A DNA stretch of 64,000 nt from Actimicrobium antarcticum (GTDB taxonomy: Bacteria > Pseudomonadota > Gammaproteobacteria > Burkholderiales > Burkholderiaceae_D). The stretch is from positions 110,587 through 174,586 of the forward strand of contig NZ_BAAAZE010000002.1 in NCBI RefSeq assembly GCF_039536745.1, given 5' to 3'. Made by a program: the position numbers and the translations under genes. The stretch's first letter is position 1, and the number at the start of each line of letters is the position of its first letter. Positions 35,153 to 43,822 of the stretch are shown here, piece by piece. The notes under the pieces are model-generated. The model saw only the letters and a list, made by a program, of their open reading frames with translations. It was not told the origin of the DNA and made no database searches.

Positions 35153-37699
35153 TCAGCCGCCGGAAGTCTTCTCGAACGCATAGCGCAATCCGACCCAGAA
35201 CAGGCGCGGTGCACCCGGCGCATAAAAGGTCGCATGCTGCAGCGCGTAGCCATCAGCCGCCGAACCACCAAACGGACGCGCGACGAAGTTGCCACCGCCG
35301 TCAAAGCCGGTCGCTCCCAGCTGAGCTGCCGTGCTGTAGCGGGTATCAAACACATTGTTGACTTGCGCGATCAGTTGCAGCTGCGGCGTCACCGCGTAGT
35401 TGGCGCCGAGGTTGAAGAGGGTATAGCCGGCGCTACGGCCCTGGCCGAGGTAGGTCGTGCCATCCGGTTGATGGCCGTTGTTCTCGTTGCCGCGTGCCAG
35501 TGCGCCGGCCATGGCCACCATGCTGCTGCTAAAGTTCAGGGCGGGCGACACGGCATAGTCGGCCGACAGTTTCAGCATCTGCCGTGGCACCAGCGGAATG
35601 CGGTCGCCGGGACGAATATTGATCGTGCCGTCGAGGCCGGGCGTGCCGGCGCTGGCCGTGCCGCTGTTGCTGCTGTTACTGCTGTTACTGCTGTTACTGC
35701 TGCCATTGACCGTTTCTGCGCTCTGATAGGTAGCGTCCAGCAAGGTGTAATGCGCACCCAGGCTGACCTTGCCGAGCTTGCCGCTCAGACCCAGTTCGAC
35801 GCCCTTGCGTCGGGTTTTTCCAAAATTCCTGAAGTAACCGTAGCCAGCCTGGTTGTCGGCCACGAACAGGATGTCGTTGCGGTTTTCGGCATGGAACACA
35901 CCGGCGTTCCATTGCAGATTGCCCGCTGCTGTTCCGCGCACGCCGGCTTCGGCGGTGCGCGTGACGACTTGCTGCAACGGCGGATCACCGGCCATCGCAT
36001 TGGGCAACTTGCAGGGCTGCTCGGGATTGGCGCAACCGAGTTCGATGGCGGTTGGCGCGCGGCTACTTTCGTTGAGTCCGAGGTAGGCATTGAGCTGCGC
36101 GGTCGGGCTCCAGGTCATGCCGATGGCCGGATTCAGGCGCGAGAACGTGTGGTCCCCGCTCAGCGATGCCGGGTCGCCGTCGGCATGCAGCGCATCGCGA
36201 TTGCGGATCGCGGTGGTGTTGTAGCGGCCCGATAGCGTCAGATGCAGCTGTTCGCGCAGCGACAGCGTATCGCTGGCAAACACGCTCCAGGTCCGGATGC
36301 GGCCCGACAGATCGACGCGCGTGTCATACGGTGCGCCATCCACGGTGCCGCCGCTGACACCATCGCCAAAGGCATTCAAGGCCGTGATGCTGCGGTCCGC
36401 ATTGAGGTAGCCGAGCTGGGACGATTGGCCGAACCGGACCCGGCTGGCGTCATAGCCGGCGCCGGCCACCAGCTGGTTGCGCTGGCCGGCCAGCGTGCCC
36501 AGCCAGGTGAGTTGTCCGGAGACGCCGTAATTCTGTTGTTCGGTGCGGGTGCGGTTGATCAGGCCGTTGCACTTCTCGGCCGGTTCATCGTTTTGCAGCA
36601 CCTGTGCAATGCAGCGCCAGTACGGGAACGGCGTGTTGGCCGCCGTTGCGCCACTGGCCGGAAAACCGCTGTAACCGGCCGCAGTCAGTGCGCTCTGGTC
36701 GGCCGCCGACGGTTGCACGATGGATTGATCCAGCGCGGCTTCGTTGATATCGCCGTTATAGGTCGATGTGCGGATATCCCGGAAATACAGGTTGCCGGAG
36801 AACTGCAACTGCTCGCTGACGCTGTGGCTGGCGACCAGGTTGAGCAGGGTCGAGCGGTTTTGCGTGATGTCCGGTTTGGTGTAGACACTGGCGCGATCCG
36901 ACGCCAGCAAGCGCTGTTCCTGCAAGCCGTTGCCATTGAGCTGGTTGTCAGCGTGGGACAGCGTCAGTTTCAGGTCGGTGCTGCCATCGCGCCAGCCCAG
37001 TTTGCCAAACACCTGCCGCACATCGGAGGGCGAATCATTGCGCCAACCATCTTCGCGAAACAGGTTGCCGTTGAGGTACCAGCTCAAACCCTTGTCATTA
37101 AAACCGCCATGTTCGACTTCGACCGCGCGTCGGGCATTGCTGCCCAGCGTGGTCTGGATGGACGTGCCGGGATTGCTGCGGCCATCCTTGGTCTGTACCG
37201 ACAACGCGCCCCCCAGCGTGTTCAGTCCGAACAACGGATTCGAGCCCGGCATCAGCGTCATCGACGCAATCGCGCCGCGCGGAATCAGGTCCCAGCTCAT
37301 TACGTCGCCAAATGGCTGGTTCATGCGCACGCCGTCCATGTAGACCGACATGCCTTGCGGCGTCCCCAGCAACGGCGACGCGGTATAGCCGCGATAACTG
37401 ACATCGAGCTGGAACGGATTGCCCTGCATTTCATTGACATGCACGCTGCCCAGGCGCTGGTTCATGAAGTCGCTCAGGTCGAGCGCGCCGCTGCGCAGCA
37501 GGTCGGCGCTGCGGGCGCTCTGGACTGGCGCGGCAATTTCGTTGCGCGGTTGGCCCAAGCCGGGCAGCGGGGTGATGCCGATGACCTCGACGGGCGCGAG
37601 TTTCTGCTCCTGCTGGGCGTGGACGGCCGTACTGAATGCGGCGGATAACGCAAAGGCGAGGGTCGTCTTGTGACCGGGACGGAAGATGGGATGGGGCAC
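35153..37699 (-). CDS. TonB-dependent outer-membrane receptor
   Basis: 848 residues. GTG start with CAGGAGACCTC before it, then a signal peptide ending FSTAVHAQQ. Plug domain ~40-170 (APVEVIGITPLPG, LSDFMNQRLGSVHV, YRGYTASPLLGTPQGMSVYMDGVR, LFGLNTLGGALSVQTKDG), then a 22-strand barrel with a C-terminal aromatic-rich end (RLFWVGLRYAF..). Imports a metal-chelate or other large ligand with TonB energy; substrate unknown. An Asn/Ser repeat (SNSSNSSNSSNS) from a 9-bp DNA repeat at about 35662-35700 lies in an extracellular loop. Divergent from the two-component genes at 37923, which may control it. The 223-base gap (37700-37922) should carry both promoters. Confidence 0.92.
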   Translation of the reverse strand: MPHPIFRPGHKTTLAFALSAAFSTAVHAQQEQKLAPVEVIGITPLPGLGQPRNEIAAPVQSARSADLLRSGALDLSDFMNQRLGSVHVNEMQGNPFQLDVSYRGYTASPLLGTPQGMSVYMDGVRMNQPFGDVMSWDLIPRGAIASMTLMPGSNPLFGLNTLGGALSVQTKDGRSNPGTSIQTTLGSNARRAVEVEHGGFNDKGLSWYLNGNLFREDGWRNDSPSDVRQVFGKLGWRDGSTDLKLTLSHADNQLNGNGLQEQRLLASDRASVYTKPDITQNRSTLLNLVASHSVSEQLQFSGNLYFRDIRTSTYNGDINEAALDQSIVQPSAADQSALTAAGYSGFPASGATAANTPFPYWRCIAQVLQNDEPAEKCNGLINRTRTEQQNYGVSGQLTWLGTLAGQRNQLVAGAGYDASRVRFGQSSQLGYLNADRSITALNAFGDGVSGGTVDGAPYDTRVDLSGRIRTWSVFASDTLSLREQLHLTLSGRYNTTAIRNRDALHADGDPASLSGDHTFSRLNPAIGMTWSPTAQLNAYLGLNESSRAPTAIELGCANPEQPCKLPNAMAGDPPLQQVVTRTAEAGVRGTAAGNLQWNAGVFHAENRNDILFVADNQAGYGYFRNFGKTRRKGVELGLSGKLGKVSLGAHYTLLDATYQSAETVNGSSNSSNSSNSSNSGTASAGTPGLDGTINIRPGDRIPLVPRQMLKLSADYAVSPALNFSSSMVAMAGALARGNENNGHQPDGTTYLGQGRSAGYTLFNLGANYAVTPQLQLIAQVNNVFDTRYSTAAQLGATGFDGGGNFVARPFGGSAADGYALQHATFYAPGAPRLFWVGLRYAFEKTSGG

Positions 37700-37922
37700 G
37701 AGGTCTCCTGGGATGGATTATTGTTTTTTGTAGCCGGTCTGTGCCGGCGGCGACCCGAGTATAGTCGGCCCGCGGAGACAAGAAGCAGGACTTTGCCACG
37801 GTAAAACCGGGAAAAATTCCCGACGGGCGTTCGCCGGCATGCAACTTGCGCGGTATGGTCAATCGGTAGGGTAGTGGGTAAGTTCAACGGGTAAGTTCGG
37901 GCAGCAGCGCATGGAGCAGACA

Positions 37923-39233
37923 ATGGATCTCAGACGACGGCTGGTTGGCTACCTTGGCGCATTGCTGCTGGTGCTGTTATTGGTGACGGTCGTTATCAAT
38001 CTGTATTCGCTGCACAAGGATGTGCGGGCCGAAGTGATCGCCTCGGAGCAGCTGGTGCGGGTGTTGCTGGGGGCCAGCCAGTTCGATCCGGCGCTGTCCC
38101 AGGTCGAGGCCACAACCCGGCTTGCCGCGATCCTCAATGCGGCGCCGTTGCGCCACCTCAGCATCCGTGCCGGCAGTGAGCTGATGCCTGCGGAGCCAGC
38201 GTCACTGACGACCAGAATGGCCAGCCTGCTGGGTATCATTCCGACCGCCGAGGCCGGTCAGCTGGTGCAGCTCGGTCGGCAGAGTTTGCGCATCGCACCG
38301 AATCCCTCGTCCGAGATCGAGGAGCGGCTGAGTGACACTGTGCGACTTTCGCTCACCTTGCTGTTCTTTTCCGGAGCAACCTTGCTGGTGGCATGGTGGT
38401 CCGCCCACCGCGCGCTGGCGCCGGTACGCGAGCTGGAAGCGGGCTTGCAGCGGTTGGCACAGGGCGCGGTCGACCCGGCTTTGCCGGCTTTCGCACTGCG
38501 TGAATTCAGTCGGGTTGCCGGGGCGATCGACCAGCTTGCTGCCGCGTTGTCGACGTCACGCGCAGCGCAGCGACAACTGTCGCGTCAGCTGATCCGGGTA
38601 CAGGAAGACGAGCGTCGCACGCTGGCCAGGGATTTGCATGACGAGATGGGACAAACTCTGACGGCGATCGGCGTCACGGCAGCGTACCTGCAACGCCATG
38701 CACAGCAGCTCGACGCCAGCCAGATCAGCGATTGCGCGCAAGACTTGCGGCGCGACGTGCGTACCACCGGCGAGCAGTTGCGCGCCATGCTCAAGCGCTT
38801 GCGTCCGCATGGCCTGGATGGACCGGGTCTGGCGAGCGCGCTGCGCGAACTGGTGGCCGGCTGGCAGCAACGTGACGCGGGTATCGATTTTCGGCTGGTG
38901 TTGCCGGCACGCCTGCCGGCGCTGGGTGAAGAGACCGGCCTGGTGCTGTACCGGGTAGTGCAGGAAGCGCTGACCAACGTCGTGCGGCATAGCGGTGCGC
39001 GGCGGTGTTCGGTGACGATTTCGGTGGCATTGCATGCACTGTCATTGCAGATCGAGGACGATGGCCGCGGCTTGCCGGTCGATGTCGCGCTGCGTGGCAG
39101 TGGCCTGCCAGGCATGGAAGAACGATTGCTGATGATCGGCGGCAGCTTGCAAATGTGTCCGCAACAACCCTGCGGACTGGTTTTGCAGATCATCTTGCCG
39201 CTGGCAAAAGAAGTGCAACGGGAGGAAACATGA
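37923..39233 (+). CDS. Membrane sensor histidine kinase, NarL/UhpB type (HisKA_3)
   Basis: 436 residues from the ATG at 37923, which has GGAG six bases upstream; an ATG at 37911 is a weaker choice. TM helices at ~9-30 and ~140-162 flank a short periplasmic sensor; HAMP-like segment follows (HRALAPVRELEAGLQRLAQG). The phosphoacceptor is in ARDLHDEMGQTL near residue 238, and the ATPase domain has EALTNVVRHSGA, DDGRGLP and GMEERL. Overlaps the response-regulator start as ATGA, so the pair is translationally coupled. Ligand unknown. Confidence 0.93.
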   Translation: MDLRRRLVGYLGALLLVLLLVTVVINLYSLHKDVRAEVIASEQLVRVLLGASQFDPALSQVEATTRLAAILNAAPLRHLSIRAGSELMPAEPASLTTRMASLLGIIPTAEAGQLVQLGRQSLRIAPNPSSEIEERLSDTVRLSLTLLFFSGATLLVAWWSAHRALAPVRELEAGLQRLAQGAVDPALPAFALREFSRVAGAIDQLAAALSTSRAAQRQLSRQLIRVQEDERRTLARDLHDEMGQTLTAIGVTAAYLQRHAQQLDASQISDCAQDLRRDVRTTGEQLRAMLKRLRPHGLDGPGLASALRELVAGWQQRDAGIDFRLVLPARLPALGEETGLVLYRVVQEALTNVVRHSGARRCSVTISVALHALSLQIEDDGRGLPVDVALRGSGLPGMEERLLMIGGSLQMCPQQPCGLVLQIILPLAKEVQREET

Positions 39234-39868
39234 TTCGCATCATCCTGGTCGACGACCACGCCATCGTGAGGACCGGTTACCGCCGCCTGCTCGATGCCGA
39301 ACCCGGCCTGCAAGTCGTCGGTGAAGCCGCGCGTGCCGATGAGGCCAACGCACTGGTGACAACCACGCACGCCGACGTTGCCCTGGTCGACCTGAGCCTG
39401 AAGGGGAGTAGCGGCATCGACGCCATCCGCGGCATGCTGGCGCGCCGACCCGCACTGAAAGTGCTGGTGCTGTCCATGCATGAAGACGCCGGACATATTA
39501 CGCAGGCACTGCGCAGCGGCGCGCAGGGATACCTGACCAAGCACTGCGAACCGGAGGACGTGATCGACGCAATTCGCCGCATCGCTGCCGGCAAGCGGGT
39601 GTTTTCACCAGCCATTGCGCAAATTCTGGCCGAGAACGCGTCCGATGGTTCGGACGCTTTTGCCCAGCTCACACCGCGTGAATTCGATGTGCTGCGCATG
39701 CGTGTGCACGGCGAATCGGCCGCCGACATCGCCACCGCGATGCAACTCAGTCCGAAAACAGTCCTCAATTACCTCACGGCAATCCGGCAAAAGCTCGATG
39801 CCGAGAATGATTTCCAGTTGCTGCATCTGGCGGCGCGACACGGGCTGGTGCGGATTCAGACCGCCTGA
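39230..39868 (+). CDS. Response regulator, NarL/FixJ family
   Basis: 212 residues. ATG with a perfect GGAGGAAAC ribosome site. Receiver domain: acidic Asp8/Asp9, phospho-acceptor Asp54 (ALVDLSLKG), Lys104 (GYLTKH). C-terminal LuxR-type helix-turn-helix: LTPREFDVLRMRVHGESAADIATAMQLS... with the expected recognition helix. Partner of the preceding kinase; probably controls the divergent TonB receptor, which is inference from position. Confidence 0.94.
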   Translation: MIRIILVDDHAIVRTGYRRLLDAEPGLQVVGEAARADEANALVTTTHADVALVDLSLKGSSGIDAIRGMLARRPALKVLVLSMHEDAGHITQALRSGAQGYLTKHCEPEDVIDAIRRIAAGKRVFSPAIAQILAENASDGSDAFAQLTPREFDVLRMRVHGESAADIATAMQLSPKTVLNYLTAIRQKLDAENDFQLLHLAARHGLVRIQTA

Positions 39869-39934
39869 CTGCGCGGTACGGTCGACTTCTTCAGGAGATT
39901 GCCGAAGCGTCTACACCGAATATCGCGCTGCAAT

Positions 39935-39962
39935 GGAACCAGTTTTGTGTTCAGGCGACTCA
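39935..39962 (+). promoter_or_regulatory. Putative hrp box before ankyrin gene 2
   Basis: GGAACC at 39935-39940, 15 bases, then CGACTCA at 39956-39962. The second half differs by one base from CCACTCA, the commonest form of the HrpL -10 element. It lies 81 bases before the ATG at 40044. Two near-identical sites in front of the only two ankyrin genes in 64 kb make chance less likely. Confidence 0.6.
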
Positions 39963-40043
39963 TCGGCACACTACGAGCCAGCACAGCATTTAGCGAGATG
40001 TGGCTGGTCTTACTGACCCTGATGATGACTGTCCGACATTTCC

Positions 40044-42539
40044 ATGAACCTGAATCGCCCCGGCGGCAACACGCCACCAGGCAGCCCGCCCCGCCCGATA
40101 GCACCTGCCTTGACCTCCACCCCGGCCGACGCCGGTTCCTCGGCGTCGACGCCACCAGACGAGGCATCTCGCAACACGCGCGTGCGACTGCAGCCACCGC
40201 AACAGGCCGAGCGTCGCGGCTTGTCCTGCACGATCGGCAATCAGGACAGGCGCGATGGCAATGGCCTGTCAGCGCTGCATCGTGCCATTCAGGCGCAAGA
40301 CAGCGCCACTGTCAGGGCCCTGTTGCGCCTGCGTGCCGATCCCAACCTGCGCTTGCCGGATCAGTTGACGCCCCTGATGCTCGCCGCATCATTGGGTCAG
40401 CGCGAGGTGGTGCAGGCGTTACTCGAGGACCGCCGCCTCAATGTTGAAGCACGTTGCCCGCGCAGCGCGACGGCCCTGCATCACGCGGCTCGCAACGGTC
40501 ACACTGACATCGTCAGACTGCTGGTCGATCGGGGATGCGATTGCCGTGCCGCCAGGCCCAACGGTTTCAACGCACTCCATATAGCGGCATTTCAGGGTCA
40601 CGCCGGTGCCGTGGCAGTACTGATGGATGCGATGCCTGGTCAATGGAATACATGGGCGCACAATGGTTACTCGGCGCTGCACCTGGCGACTCGCGGTGGT
40701 CATTCCGGCGTGATTTCCACCATGGCCAGTCAGCACGCAATGGACATTAACCAGCTGACGTCGTTTGGCTACACCGCATTGCAGCTGGCTGCAAAGATGG
40801 GGCACACACGGGTGATCGAAGCGATTCTCGGCGCGCCAGATGTGGACGTGAATGCGCAGACGGCGAACCACAAAACGGCGCTTCAGATCGCTGCCGATCT
40901 GGGGCATGAACAGAGTGTCGGTGCGCTCGTTGGCGCCGCCGGTATCGATGTCAACCGGCTGCATGGCGGATTCGATGCGGCGTTGCATCTTGCTGCCAAA
41001 AGCGGTCACATGCAGGTGCTGGAAAAGCTGCTCGACACACCTGGCATCGATGTCAATTTGTCTGACCAGACCGGTATCACGGCGCTGTTACTGTGTTCGG
41101 CGCGGGTCGGCATTGCCCCAAAAGAAGAAGTTGCCTTGCGGCTGCTCGACCATCCCGATACGGATCCGAATGGCGCGATCCTGCTATTGGGCACATCGCG
41201 CCGCGTGCTGGACTATTTCCGTCGCAAGGCGGGTGCACCGCCGACCCTGTCTGACCGCGATTTCAAGATCGAAGAACTGGAACGCTGGACACACTTCAAG
41301 CCGCGCACGGGTACGCCGTGCCGCTATGCGACCAGCATCACCAATGCCTACCTCGGCAAGTTGCTCCTCGATTCCAGCATGGAGCATCCGAGTGCACCCG
41401 CCGGTGCGCGCCGTGATCTCGATATCAAGGACGCGGCATTCCGGTTGACGCTGGCACTGGAGCAGTCGCTGCAATTTCATCGTGGCTACAGCAGACAGGC
41501 ACGCGAGTGTGCCCTCCTGCTGCTGCAGGCAGCGCCGCCGGAACCGCAGGCGGACCCGGACCAGGCGCATCATTATCACAACCAGTTTCTGATCGGTGGC
41601 ATTGCCTATCCCCGCAGCGAAATCGAAGACATCGCGCAGGCACAGGGTAACTATGCCCTCGAGGGCGAGTTGAACAACATTGCGCAGCAAGGCTGGCACG
41701 CCAACGTGCATCGTCCAGGATTTTTGCTGCGCGGTCGCGATATCCTGACGCGGCTGCAAGAGCGCGATACGGCCAGTCTGCCAATGGAGGATGCCATCGC
41801 GACCATCAATCGCTGCATCGGTGCACGTGCCACCGATGCCATTGCCAATCGGCGCATACAGTCCGCCCTGCTGGACATCGAGCCTACGCACGCGCAGCGA
41901 TTACAACCGGTTTCTGATGCCGCCCGGGTGCACATGGCCAGCTGGATTTCCAGCCAGCCGGAGTTCGATCGTGCCGCGCTACAGCATGCCTGGCGCGCCC
42001 GATTGATGTTTTCAGGAGTGCAACAGACTCTGTCGCAAGACACCGAGGTCGATGAAGATGGGCTAACGATCACGGCACCGGAAACGTTGCGCTTGCTGCA
42101 GGCGCATATCCAATCACTGCGGGATTCGACCTGGCCCGCGGACCGCACCTGTGCCGGGCAATTGCAGGACGCTGTGCTGGAACGGTTATACGACATCGGC
42201 AACGAATCCCGGGTCTGCAATACCGGTTGCGTGCAGCGCTTGCTGGATGCCCCGGCCGGCATCGATGCCACGCTGATGGCGCGCGAACCGCATGACCGCG
42301 CCATCTTCAATGAAATCCTGCGCATCGGCGGAATCGTCAACCGGGCGTTCGATGATCAGTACCTGGAATGCGACCAGGGTGTGTTTGGCGATGAAGACCG
42401 GCTCAAGTACGATGAACATGCCGGTACCGTGCGCAAGGATATCTTGCGCGCAACCACCATCGACGAGCTGGTCAGGCGGCGTGGCTGGCGTCAGCCGCAG
42501 GTCGAGGCGCAGCTCAGGACGGTACTCGACGCGCTGTAG
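40044..42539 (+). CDS. Ankyrin-repeat protein 2 with long unknown C-terminal region, candidate type III effector
   Basis: 831 residues. Residues 1-60 are Pro/Ser/Thr-rich with no Sec signal (MNLNRPGGNTPPGSPPRPIA). About nine ankyrin repeats cover ~70-360 (LSALHRAIQAQDSATVRALL; TALHHAARNGHTDIVRLLV; NALHIAAFQGHAG; AALHLAAKSGHMQVLEKLL). The remaining ~470 residues are mostly helical and unrecognised, with a Cys pair (NESRVCNTGCVQRLL) and a conserved-looking HYHNQFLIGGIAYPRSEIEDIA segment. No Shine-Dalgarno is obvious. The 3' end overlaps the converging PepSY gene by 26 bases. The large C-terminal part could be the effector domain; its function is not known. Confidence 0.88.
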   Translation: MNLNRPGGNTPPGSPPRPIAPALTSTPADAGSSASTPPDEASRNTRVRLQPPQQAERRGLSCTIGNQDRRDGNGLSALHRAIQAQDSATVRALLRLRADPNLRLPDQLTPLMLAASLGQREVVQALLEDRRLNVEARCPRSATALHHAARNGHTDIVRLLVDRGCDCRAARPNGFNALHIAAFQGHAGAVAVLMDAMPGQWNTWAHNGYSALHLATRGGHSGVISTMASQHAMDINQLTSFGYTALQLAAKMGHTRVIEAILGAPDVDVNAQTANHKTALQIAADLGHEQSVGALVGAAGIDVNRLHGGFDAALHLAAKSGHMQVLEKLLDTPGIDVNLSDQTGITALLLCSARVGIAPKEEVALRLLDHPDTDPNGAILLLGTSRRVLDYFRRKAGAPPTLSDRDFKIEELERWTHFKPRTGTPCRYATSITNAYLGKLLLDSSMEHPSAPAGARRDLDIKDAAFRLTLALEQSLQFHRGYSRQARECALLLLQAAPPEPQADPDQAHHYHNQFLIGGIAYPRSEIEDIAQAQGNYALEGELNNIAQQGWHANVHRPGFLLRGRDILTRLQERDTASLPMEDAIATINRCIGARATDAIANRRIQSALLDIEPTHAQRLQPVSDAARVHMASWISSQPEFDRAALQHAWRARLMFSGVQQTLSQDTEVDEDGLTITAPETLRLLQAHIQSLRDSTWPADRTCAGQLQDAVLERLYDIGNESRVCNTGCVQRLLDAPAGIDATLMAREPHDRAIFNEILRIGGIVNRAFDDQYLECDQGVFGDEDRLKYDEHAGTVRKDILRATTIDELVRRRGWRQPQVEAQLRTVLDAL

Positions 42540-43818
42540 AACGCAGCAATATCGCGCACTCCAGCAGCACCAGACAGGCCGCTGATAGCGCCATCAGCGG
42601 CATCAGCAGGCACAACACCGCAGCCGTGATCCAGCCTGTCACCGAGGCCGAGCGCCACGCGCCCGGCAGCAGGCGCGGCAGCCCGATCGATCCGGGCCGC
42701 CGCCGCCTGAAAAACATCACCCAGCCCGATACCAGCGAGAACAGGATGCCCAGACCGAACACCAGCAACAGTGCCTGATTCCACCAGCCAAATTCACCAC
42801 GATGCAACGGGATACCGATAGCGGTCGCCTTGCCGAACAGGGTCTGCTGGTCCCAGTCGGCGTAGTACAGCCGCTGGCCGGTGCCGGCATCGAGCGCCAG
42901 CGCGACGTGCTGGTCCGGCCGCGCGCGATCAACGCTGGCGGCGCGCCAGACACCGGTCGCGCCGCGTGGCGGCGTCAGTTGCCATGCCCTGTCAGGCACT
43001 TGCCTGCGCGTCGCGTCGAGTGCGGCCTGCCAGTCCAATGGCATACCCGTGATCGGCTGTGACTGCAGGTTTTTTGGCATCCGTGGCGAGGCCTGGCCGG
43101 TGCGGTCGCGCAGCGTGCGGATCTGGTCGCCAGCATAGCGACACCAGGTCAGGCCGGTGGTCAGGATCACCAGACTCACCAGCGCCAGCGCGACACCCGT
43201 GAAGGCGTGCCACTGTTTCCAGGCACGTCGGCCACTGGCACCGCGTTGCGGCAGTGCCGTGCTGCTGCCGCGCGGCCACCACAATGCGACTCCCGTCACC
43301 AGCATCACCATCAGCCAGCTGGCGGCCAGCTCGATCATCCAGCGCCAGCTGTCGTTTTGCAGCAAGCGCGAATGCAGCCGTTTGGCCCAACTGCCGAAGC
43401 GGTCGTGGCTCGCCAGGCTGCCGGCCACCTGCGCCGTGGCGGGATCGACATACACCACAACGCTCGACTGGCCATGCCCTTCATGACCGGCATGGCCAGC
43501 CATCGGCGACACAAAATTGACTTGCGTGGTGGCCGCATCGGACGCGGCCGGCAGGACCGATTGCACCGTCCATCCGGCTGGTGCGGCACGGGTGGCTGCC
43601 GCCACGATGGCGTCGAGCGGCCGTGCCGTACCGCCGACGGCAGCCCGATCCAGATGCCGATACAGCACCACCTCGATCTGCGGCGTAAAAATGTACAGCA
43701 GGCCAGTCAGCGTCGCCACCAGCGCGAACGGTGACGCAATCAGCGCGGCCCAGAAATGGATGCGCCAGTACAGGCTTTTGCGCAGAGCATGCAACGAAAC
43801 GACGTGCGTGGTTTTCAT
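42514..43818 (-). CDS. PepSY-associated transmembrane protein
   Basis: 434 residues. Four to five TM helices: ~20-45 (IHFWAALIASPFALVATLTGLLYIF), ~165-185, ~205-225, ~345-370 and the C-terminal LLMPLMALSAACLVLLE region, with periplasmic PepSY-like segments between. A His/Gly-rich loop (MAGHAGHEGHG) could bind metal. Such proteins sit in operons with TonB receptors for iron or copper and are proposed ferric-reductase-like or accessory proteins. Starts only four bases after the TonB receptor stop (43823), so they are co-transcribed. Confidence 0.88.
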   Translation of the reverse strand: MKTTHVVSLHALRKSLYWRIHFWAALIASPFALVATLTGLLYIFTPQIEVVLYRHLDRAAVGGTARPLDAIVAAATRAAPAGWTVQSVLPAASDAATTQVNFVSPMAGHAGHEGHGQSSVVVYVDPATAQVAGSLASHDRFGSWAKRLHSRLLQNDSWRWMIELAASWLMVMLVTGVALWWPRGSSTALPQRGASGRRAWKQWHAFTGVALALVSLVILTTGLTWCRYAGDQIRTLRDRTGQASPRMPKNLQSQPITGMPLDWQAALDATRRQVPDRAWQLTPPRGATGVWRAASVDRARPDQHVALALDAGTGQRLYYADWDQQTLFGKATAIGIPLHRGEFGWWNQALLLVFGLGILFSLVSGWVMFFRRRRPGSIGLPRLLPGAWRSASVTGWITAAVLCLLMPLMALSAACLVLLECAILLRSTARRVPS

Positions 43819-43822
43819 GGCA

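Noticed and set aside
37700..37922. Cobalamin riboswitch before the TonB receptor
   Set aside because: A GTGGCA-like string is present on the minus strand, but no B12-box or the rest of the conserved core could be found.
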